NCBI GenBank assembly: GCA_002085385.1
Contig: NATO01000049.1
Coordinates: forward strand, 1 to 8,447
Length of the DNA: 8,447 nt
Source of the DNA: a candidate division Zixibacteria bacterium 4484_93
Lineage (GTDB): Bacteria; UBP14; UBA6098; 4484-93
Reading direction: 5' to 3'
The position numbers and the translations under genes are program-made. Below, in pieces: positions 1-5,977 of this stretch. Within the stretch, counting starts at the first letter, position 1; each line of letters starts with the position of its first letter. The notes under the pieces are model-generated. The model ran no database searches, was not told the origin of the DNA, and saw nothing but the letters and a program-made list of their open reading frames with translations.

Positions 1-2745
1 TTCCCCGACTATACATACCACAGTAGCTACGAGGAGGGCGACTACGCATCAGACTATGGGTATTCTGCCATCGTTGGGGATGATTATCTGCCGGATATTG
101 CCGTTGGCAGGCTGACCGTCGACACACCCAGTGAGCTTCGGACAGTGGTGGCAAAGATTGTAGGGTATGAATCGAATCCATATATGGATGATAGATACTG
201 GTTCAGACGGGCGCTCTCTATCGGCGCAAACTGTTGTGGCTCACCCAACCCGACCTCCCCAAGGCTCGTTGCACTCTGGACAAGAGATCTTCTGCTCGAG
301 AGCGGATTTACCAGGGCAGACACAGTAACCTGCATCGGCACCATCTGCTCGCACGACTACACATACATATCCTCTCTCATCAACGAAGGGCTTGGAGTAG
401 TCTCCTACCGTGGCTGGGCAGGCTCGCAGGGATGGTTCTACCCATCCTATCAGATAAGCGACATCCTATCGCTCGCCAACGGCTGGAAGCTACCTATTAT
501 GGCATGCATCGTCTGCGGTAGCGGAGATTTCAACTCATCGACCGACCCCTGCTTCGGAGAAGCCTGGATAAGAGCCGGGACACCGAGCAATCCGAAGGGC
601 GGGGTGGCGTTTTACGGCAGCTCCGACCACGACACGCATACAAAATGGAACAACCCGAACAGTGAGGGTTTCTTCTGGGGGTATCTGAAGGAGCATCTGC
701 AATACATTGGGCTCTGTGTCGACCGGGCAAAGATGAATATGTACCTGAGTTTCCCAAACGCAAGAGAAGCTGGCGGAGCAGTCGAGCATTATATGAATGT
801 CTATTCACTTCTGGGCGACCCTGGGCTTTCGGTCTGGTCGAGGACACCAGCCGAGATGACGGCGGATTTCCCGGATACAATCCCCGTCGGCACAAATAAC
901 CTATCCGTTCATCTCTATGCATACTCCTCTCCCCTCTCAGGCGCCTATGTTACCATTTACAAGCCCGGCATCTTTCTGGAAACGAAGAAGTCAGACGGTT
1001 CTGGAAATGTTTCCTTCTCAATAACAACCGATGAGCTTTCCCCCGGAGATACAATCTATATCACAGCCACACGCCGCGATTTCAAGCCCGTTCTTGGAGA
1101 GATAATCTTGGGCGAGCCCGCTTCTATCCTTCTCTCTTCCTGGGAAATGATACCTCCAGCATTTACGCCTGGAGAAACGCATAACATTACCCTGCATTTT
1201 CACACGGAGGAAACAATCCCCGGAACCTACATCCTTCTACATACAACCGATGACATTATTTCTCTTCCGATTGATTCTGTTTTCATTGGTGAGGTTTCCG
1301 GCGATTTCGATGCAGAGTTCCCTGTCGAGATAGCTGGGTATGCCACACAGTTCGATGAGGCTCTCGTGCAGATTTCTCTTTTCTCTTCGGCTGAAAGGAT
1401 TGGAGAATATGCGATAGAAGCTAATATAATTTCCCCATATTTTGTCGTGGACAGCTTGATAGACGAGACAGGAGATGGGATATTCTCTCCCGGTGAGGAG
1501 GTGAACTTTACAGTGAGCCTCAGGAATATTGGTCTGGCGGAGGCAACCGAGCCTGTCGCTTACATAAGGACCCCACGGGTCTGGACAGAAAGGCTCGATT
1601 CTGTGGCACATTATCCGGGCATCCCGCCAGAGGAATCGGCTATTTCGTCCGACCCATTTACCGTGCGGGTCCAGGACTGGACAATAAACGGGATTCAGGA
1701 GAGGTTTATACTCGAAGTCCATTCCGGAGGGTTCTTCCAGACCATACCACTGGAGTTTTACATAGGAGAGGCATCTCCCTCAGCATTTGCAGGACCGACC
1801 GAATACGGATATTTCATCTACGACAACACAGACACAGAATCCGGTCGGGCACCGGAATACTCGTGGCTCGAACTCGACCCTGAATATGGCGGCTGGGGTG
1901 CGACGGAACTCGCTCTCGGGGACGACGAAACAGAGGTTATACCTCTCCCATTCAGCTTTAAATACTTTGGTCAAATATATGATACAGTCTCCATCTGCAG
2001 CAATGGCTGGTTCTCCTTTGGACGAACGGCGAGGACAGACTTTTACAACCGCAACATCCCGAACCCATCATCCGCCTACGCACAGGTCAGTGTCTTCTGG
2101 GATGACCTGAGACCAACAGACGGCATATTCTACCGCTACGATGCATCGGATAGACGGTTTGTCATCGAATGGAGATGCAATAATGTCCGAGACAACCTTC
2201 CGGAGATATTCGAGGCTGTGCTGTTCGACCCGGACTATGTAATAACGCCGACAGGCGATGGCGAGATACTCCTTCTATACCACACCGTCAACGATACAGA
2301 CTACCAAAACGAATACTCCACCGTCGGGATAGAATCCTCTGACCAGGAGTCAGGCTTTGAGTATCTTTATTGCCGAAGGTATAACCCGACATCGGCTCCG
2401 CTTGCCGCCGGAAGAGCGATACTCTTCACGACAAGCCCACCCGAGGCTTACACATCATCGGCTGAAGAAAATTATCCTGTCCCAGAGAATTTCAGCCTGT
2501 CCGTCTACCCGAACCCGTTCAACAACACAGCAAGCATCAGCTTCTCCATTCCCGATGAGACGAATCTGACAATAGCAGCTTACAGCATATCAGGGCAGCT
2601 GGTATCGGTTTTATTCGATGGTAATGTGAAATCTGGCGAGCATTCCCTTATCTGGAAAACGGACAGGATACCCAGCGGTGTGTATTTTATTCACATAAGG
2701 GCAGGGGCAGCAAGTATTTCAAGAAGGGTTATTCTTGTCAAATAA
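1..2745 (+). CDS. C25 (gingipain-like) peptidase-family secreted protein with C-terminal T9SS sorting domain, 5'-truncated
   Basis: The frame is open from the first base, so the start and signal peptide lie outside the window; 914 residues remain. The opening residues carry the C25 signature PDIAVGRL (about 91-114). The gingipain catalytic Cys region is visible as VCGSGDF, with Cys at 514-516, followed by FGEAWIRAG. The residue 33 positions upstream, where gingipain has the His of its GHG motif, is Trp (YRGWAG, codon 415-417), so proteolytic activity is doubtful. After SLLGDPGLSVW (about 805-834) come an Ig-like beta domain (about 850-1110), a CARDB-like segment with DGIFSPGEEV (about 1435-1760), a large beta-sandwich domain of unknown role (about 1804-2442), and a type A sorting domain (about 2470-2742) with YPNPFN and SGVYFI. 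Family knowledge says such domains direct export through the outer membrane by the Por/type IX system. Activity and substrate are unknown. Confidence 0.88.
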   Translation, partial: FPDYTYHSSYEEGDYASDYGYSAIVGDDYLPDIAVGRLTVDTPSELRTVVAKIVGYESNPYMDDRYWFRRALSIGANCCGSPNPTSPRLVALWTRDLLLESGFTRADTVTCIGTICSHDYTYISSLINEGLGVVSYRGWAGSQGWFYPSYQISDILSLANGWKLPIMACIVCGSGDFNSSTDPCFGEAWIRAGTPSNPKGGVAFYGSSDHDTHTKWNNPNSEGFFWGYLKEHLQYIGLCVDRAKMNMYLSFPNAREAGGAVEHYMNVYSLLGDPGLSVWSRTPAEMTADFPDTIPVGTNNLSVHLYAYSSPLSGAYVTIYKPGIFLETKKSDGSGNVSFSITTDELSPGDTIYITATRRDFKPVLGEIILGEPASILLSSWEMIPPAFTPGETHNITLHFHTEETIPGTYILLHTTDDIISLPIDSVFIGEVSGDFDAEFPVEIAGYATQFDEALVQISLFSSAERIGEYAIEANIISPYFVVDSLIDETGDGIFSPGEEVNFTVSLRNIGLAEATEPVAYIRTPRVWTERLDSVAHYPGIPPEESAISSDPFTVRVQDWTINGIQERFILEVHSGGFFQTIPLEFYIGEASPSAFAGPTEYGYFIYDNTDTESGRAPEYSWLELDPEYGGWGATELALGDDETEVIPLPFSFKYFGQIYDTVSICSNGWFSFGRTARTDFYNRNIPNPSSAYAQVSVFWDDLRPTDGIFYRYDASDRRFVIEWRCNNVRDNLPEIFEAVLFDPDYVITPTGDGEILLLYHTVNDTDYQNEYSTVGIESSDQESGFEYLYCRRYNPTSAPLAAGRAILFTTSPPEAYTSSAEENYPVPENFSLSVYPNPFNNTASISFSIPDETNLTIAAYSISGQLVSVLFDGNVKSGEHSLIWKTDRIPSGVYFIHIRAGAASISRRVILVK

Positions 2746-3778
2746 CAAGACCGTGGCAATCTACGAATACAGCGGAGCAATTCATATCCATACAACCGAT
2801 TCCGATGGCACAGGAACACATAAGCAGATTATATCAATTGCCAGACAGCTCGGTGTGGATTTTTTGATGTTCTCCGACCATATGACCCTCAAAAGCCTGC
2901 ACAGGGAAGGTTGGTATGGCGAGCTTCTGGTGGTCGTCGGTTATGAGATAAATGACCCGGACAACAAGAACCATTACCTCGCTTTCGGTCTGAAGGAGAC
3001 ACTGCCCGACAGCCTCTATGCAAAGGATTATGTTCAGCTCGTCCGCAAGATGGGTGGCTTCGGGATAATCGCTCACCCAGATGAGAAACGACATCTCCCC
3101 GATTATCCGCCATATCCCTGGACAGAATGGGGAACAGATGAGTTCGATGGGATAGAGATATGGAACCATATCTCCAGCTGGCTCGAGAGCATAAACAAGT
3201 GGAACAGGTTTTTATTCTTTGTGAAGCCTCGCAGCTCGCTAACCCGCCCGACGGATAACATTCTTCTTCTGTGGGATAGGCTGAACCGCACCCGCCGTGT
3301 CGTTGGTGTTGCATCGCTGGACGCTCACGCCTTCCGCTACCGGATGGGGCTCCTAAAATTCACCATCTTCCCTTACAAGATAGACCTGCTCTCCCTGCGA
3401 ACAGTGGTTCTTCTCCGCTCTCCCCTGTCAAAGGATTTTAACGAGGCAAAGCGTCAATTATTCTGTGCACTAGGGGGCTGTCAGGCATACTTCTGTAACC
3501 TCCGCTGGGGAGCCCCCTTTAACTTCTTCTTCATTGCAAGGACAGAGAAAAAAGGCGATTTCATAATCGGGGAAGAGGTCCCGATCGAGGAAAAACCTGT
3601 GCTGCTCGCATCCGTGCCAAAGATTGCAGAACTCCGCCTGATTAAGGATGGGGAGATGATTCTATCGAGTATATCCACCTCCTTCGAATACAGGGCAACC
3701 TCCACAGGTATCTTCCGACTGGAAGCCCTGATAGATGACAAGGGCTGGATTTACACGAACCACATCCGGATAGTCTAA
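2735..3778 (+). CDS. PHP-domain metal-dependent phosphoesterase family protein
   Basis: This 347-residue protein carries the standard PHP metal-site motifs: HIHTTDSDG (His17, His19, Asp24), FSDH (Asp48, His49), GYE (Glu71), AHP (His114) and DAH (Asp196, His198). Such sites usually bind two or three metal ions and hydrolyse phosphoesters; the substrate here is unknown. There is no signal peptide, so it is probably cytoplasmic. The last 80 or so residues are a beta-rich C-terminal domain ending in GWIYTNHIRIV, as in many stand-alone PHP proteins. The TTG start at 2735 is chosen because AAGAAGGG (2721-2728) lies 6 bases upstream and the next in-frame candidate, GTG at 2753, has no comparable site. 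The first 11 bases overlap the end of the C25 gene, suggesting translational coupling, though a functional link between the two is not evident. Confidence 0.9.
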   Translation: MSNNKTVAIYEYSGAIHIHTTDSDGTGTHKQIISIARQLGVDFLMFSDHMTLKSLHREGWYGELLVVVGYEINDPDNKNHYLAFGLKETLPDSLYAKDYVQLVRKMGGFGIIAHPDEKRHLPDYPPYPWTEWGTDEFDGIEIWNHISSWLESINKWNRFLFFVKPRSSLTRPTDNILLLWDRLNRTRRVVGVASLDAHAFRYRMGLLKFTIFPYKIDLLSLRTVVLLRSPLSKDFNEAKRQLFCALGGCQAYFCNLRWGAPFNFFFIARTEKKGDFIIGEEVPIEEKPVLLASVPKIAELRLIKDGEMILSSISTSFEYRATSTGIFRLEALIDDKGWIYTNHIRIV

Positions 3779-3797
3779 ATTTTTTAATAAATTTTAC

Positions 3798-3825
3798 TTG
3801 ATTTTCGATTAAAAAAACATAAAAT
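3798..3825 (+). promoter_or_regulatory. Candidate sigma70-type promoter for the tRNA pair
   Basis: TTGATT (3798-3803) and TAAAAT (3820-3825) are separated by 16 bases in the AT-rich gap between the PHP gene and the first tRNA. Transcription would begin near 3832, leaving a leader of about 40 bases before the tRNA at 3872. The same -35 hexamer and spacer length occur upstream of the RNase P RNA gene. The rest of the gap (3779-3871) has no gene and no GC-rich terminator for the PHP gene. Confidence 0.5.
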
Positions 3826-3871
3826 AAAGGAATTCAGAAATCTTTGAAAAGTTCTTTCTTGAAAGCCGTAA

Positions 3872-3944
3872 GGACCCGTAGCTCAGCTGGTAGAGCGGTT
3901 GACTCATAATCAATTGGCCCCAGGTTCGAGTCCTGGCGGGTCCA
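3872..3944 (+). tRNA. tRNA with CAU anticodon (elongator Met, or Ile2 if modified)
   Basis: All four arms pair: acceptor GGACCCG with CGGGTCC and discriminator A, D stem GCTC with GAGC, anticodon stem GTTGA with TCAAT around loop CTCATAA, and T stem CCAGG with CCTGG around TTCGAGT. The anticodon is CAT at 3905-3907. It is not the initiator, because the three G-C pairs in the anticodon stem and the unpaired 1-72 position are missing. Elongator Met and the lysidine-modified Ile2 tRNA (TilS substrate) cannot be separated by eye. The CCA end is not encoded, so a CCA-adding enzyme is needed. It lies 8 bases from the next tRNA and is probably co-transcribed with it. Confidence 0.95.
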
Positions 3945-3952
3945 TCAGCTTC

Positions 3953-4026
3953 GGGCGATTAGCTCAGTTGGTTGGAGCACTTGTTTCACATACAAGAGGT
4001 CACTGGTTCGAGTCCAGTATCGCCCA
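3953..4026 (+). tRNA. tRNA-Val (CAC anticodon)
   Basis: The cloverleaf is complete: acceptor GGGCGAT with ATCGCCC and discriminator A, D stem GCTC with GAGC, anticodon stem CTTGT with ACAAG, and T stem ACTGG with CCAGT around TTCGAGT. The anticodon CAC (3987-3989) reads the Val codon GTG. CCA is not encoded. It is the second gene of a tRNA pair ending in the terminator at 4095-4120. Confidence 0.96.
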
Positions 4027-4094
4027 CATCCCCGGGAAGAGGAACGATGCTTGGGATAAGCGGGATACATAATGCAAAAAGACTTTAACTCTTT

Positions 4095-4120
4095 AAATGC
4101 ACCCTCTGGTGCATTTTTTT
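4095..4120 (+). terminator. Intrinsic terminator after the tRNA pair
   Basis: AAATGCACC (4095-4103) and GGTGCATTT (4108-4116) form a perfect 9-bp stem with a CTCT loop, and the T run continues to 4120. It would end the tRNA transcript. The downstream Nif3 start codon is only 4 bases beyond the T run, so it also lies within any readthrough message and could act as an attenuator. Confidence 0.85.
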
Positions 4121-4124
4121 ATAA

Positions 4125-5243
4125 ATGAGGATAAAAGAACTTACAGGACAAATCGATAAGCTCATCCCGCGAAGGTGGGCAATCAGTTCCGACAATGTCG
4201 GACAGCTCGTCTCAACCGATGATGAGGATGTAACCGCTGTCGTTCTTTCACTCGACCTGACATCGAAGGCAGTCGATATTGCCACAAATATCGGGGCAAA
4301 TCTCATCATAACACACCATCCAGCGATTCCGCAACCGGTTTCCAGTCTCGATTCATCATCACCACAGACAAAGGAGCTTATCCGCTGCATCCGCTGCGGG
4401 ATAAATGTTTATTCCGCCCACACCAACCTCGATGCAGCGCCGGACGGGGTTTCCTTCCGACTGGCAAAGAAACTCGGACTTAGTCCGACCTCCTTTCTTG
4501 TCCCCTGCCCAGGAGAAAAACTGTTCAAGCTCACCGTATATGTTCCGGAGGAGCATTTGAAGAGGTTCTCGGAGGGTATGTTCTCACTTGGAGTTGGGAA
4601 GCTCGGAAGATACTCGGAAACATCGTTCTTCAGCAAAGGGACAGGGACATTCAAACCAGAGAGAGGAGCGCATCCATTCACAGGAGAAATTGGAAGGAGG
4701 TCAGAAACTTCCGAGTATCGCTGGGAGTCGATACTGAAGGAAAGAGACATCCCCAAAGCAATTGAAGGGATAAAAAAGTTCCATCCTTACGAGGAGCCCG
4801 CCTACGATATTATCTCGCTCCTGCAGAAGGAGGAAAAAGCCGGATTCGGTTGTATATGCCAGCTGCAGAAATCAGTCTCCTTCTCACAGTTCGCCGCTCG
4901 CATCCACAATACTATCCCAACGGCATATTTTGTCCTCTCTGGCGATACAAAGAAAGAAATCGCCCGGGTAGCTATTCTCGGTGGTAGTGCAAATAGCCTG
5001 ATAACCGAGCTTTTCAGCTCCGGCGTGGACTGCCTTATAACAGGAGAGGTCGGGTATCACAATATCCTGCTGCTTTTATCAGCCGGCATCAACTGTATCC
5101 AGATAGGACACTTTGCCTCAGAGATATGGGGACTGGAGAAACTCAATGAGATAATAAGAGAAATTGACCCCGGGATACAGATAACAACCAACTTTGAAGA
5201 CTCACCCTATACAAAGGTTATGGAGGAAATCTATGGACGATAA
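4125..5243 (+). CDS. Nif3-like dinuclear metal center protein (YqfO type, with CutA/PII-like insert)
   Basis: This 372-residue protein has the Nif3 metal-binding residues: THHP (His64, His65), HTNLDA (Asp103) and GHFASE (His329, Glu333). The N-terminus (KELTGQIDKLIP...SDNVG) matches the family start. Roughly residues 132-235, including HPYEEPAYDI, form the CutA/PII-like insert of the longer YqfO-type members. These proteins form hexamers holding a two-metal site; their function is unsettled, and the GTP cyclohydrolase 1 type 2 label used in databases is weakly supported. The ATG at 4125 is forced, because an in-frame TAA immediately precedes it and the family N-terminus begins there. It lacks a clear Shine-Dalgarno site and directly follows a terminator. 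It is the first gene of the operon and overlaps the next by 11 bases. Confidence 0.93.
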   Translation: MRIKELTGQIDKLIPRRWAISSDNVGQLVSTDDEDVTAVVLSLDLTSKAVDIATNIGANLIITHHPAIPQPVSSLDSSSPQTKELIRCIRCGINVYSAHTNLDAAPDGVSFRLAKKLGLSPTSFLVPCPGEKLFKLTVYVPEEHLKRFSEGMFSLGVGKLGRYSETSFFSKGTGTFKPERGAHPFTGEIGRRSETSEYRWESILKERDIPKAIEGIKKFHPYEEPAYDIISLLQKEEKAGFGCICQLQKSVSFSQFAARIHNTIPTAYFVLSGDTKKEIARVAILGGSANSLITELFSSGVDCLITGEVGYHNILLLLSAGINCIQIGHFASEIWGLEKLNEIIREIDPGIQITTNFEDSPYTKVMEEIYGR

Positions 5244-5970
5244 CATCAAAATGATGGTGATTATAAACTCTCTTCTTGAGCTACAGGACATAGACAGCAA
5301 ACTGAGGGATATGGAGTGGAACAGGAACTTTCTTCCAGGGAACCTGGAGGAGAAAAAGAAGGAAATAGAGAAAGCAGAGAAAGAGCTCGCCAATGAACAG
5401 GAGCAACTGCTTCTACTGAAGAAGGATTATGACATCGTTTCGATGAACCTCGAAAGCGCACAGGAGAAGCTAAAAAAACACAACAAGGAACTTTACAATG
5501 TCCGGACAAACAGGGAGTATGACGCTGTTCAGATGGAAATAGCAAAAGCAAAAGAGATTATAGCAGAGCTTGAAGAAACAGCAATAGAGCTTATGGAGAA
5601 GATAGAACAATCGGAGAAGAATGTGGAAGAATTCCGTGAAAGGCTGAAACAGGTGAAGAAGGCAAATAAAAAGGAAATAGAGAAGCTCGAGCATTCGCTT
5701 TCCTACATCGATGAGAGGATAGAAGAAATAGAGAAAAAGCGAGAACTACTTGCAAAGCAGATTCCAAAATCGTATCTCTCTACATATAACAGGATAAAGC
5801 GTGGTGCTCCTGATGCGGTGGTACCCGTGAGGAACCGCGCCTGTGGGGGGTGCTTTAACTCGCTTCCTCCGCAAACGATACAGGAGATTAAAAGGGGAGA
5901 CAAACTCATTACCTGTGAGCGCTGCGGTAGGATACTCTACTGGGCCCCAGGGGAAAGCGATAAAAAGTAG
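5233..5970 (+). CDS. Coiled-coil protein with C-terminal C4 zinc ribbon (CdsZ / DUF164-like)
   Basis: This 245-residue protein is mostly one long charged coiled coil (about residues 10-185, rich in Glu, Lys and Leu heptads), followed by a C-terminal zinc ribbon with CGGC (Cys204, Cys207) and CERC (Cys228, Cys231). This architecture and length match the family that includes Helicobacter pylori HP0958 and the bacterial CdsZ proteins, which have been linked to nucleic-acid binding and, in H. pylori, flagellar regulation. The specific role here is unknown. The ATG at 5233 is preferred over the in-frame ATG at 5194 because GGAGG (5222-5226) lies 6 bases upstream. The gene overlaps the Nif3 stop by 11 bases, implying coupled translation, and keeps the Nif3, zinc-ribbon, RNase HI order seen in Actinobacteria. 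Confidence 0.92.
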   Translation: MDDNIKMMVIINSLLELQDIDSKLRDMEWNRNFLPGNLEEKKKEIEKAEKELANEQEQLLLLKKDYDIVSMNLESAQEKLKKHNKELYNVRTNREYDAVQMEIAKAKEIIAELEETAIELMEKIEQSEKNVEEFRERLKQVKKANKKEIEKLEHSLSYIDERIEEIEKKRELLAKQIPKSYLSTYNRIKRGAPDAVVPVRNRACGGCFNSLPPQTIQEIKRGDKLITCERCGRILYWAPGESDKK

Positions 5971-5977
5971 GGGTATG

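Noticed and set aside
530..922. Antisense frames opposite the C25 gene (also at 1237-1722 and 2889-3314)
   Set aside because: They show no domain motifs, and the + strand has clear protein families across these stretches. They are shadows of + strand codon use.
3841..3866. Near-repeat TTTGAAAAG and CTTGAAAG before the first tRNA
   Set aside because: It is short and imperfect, in AT-rich DNA, and no partner element suggests an operator or attachment site.
3872..4026. tRNA pair as an integration site for a mobile element
   Set aside because: I found no integrase and no displaced tRNA 3' repeat in the window, and the flanking genes are ordinary.
4089..4096. CTCTTTAA resembling a boxA antitermination element
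   Set aside because: boxA acts in leaders or spacers of rRNA-type operons, usually with a boxB hairpin. This copy sits just before a terminator, without a boxB, and is short enough to arise by chance.
5843..5977. Upstream ATG at 5843 extending the RNase HI-IMPDH frame
   Set aside because: It lies in another frame inside the zinc-ribbon coding sequence and adds residues unlike any RNase HI N-terminus. The ATGs at 5975/5978 match the family start.
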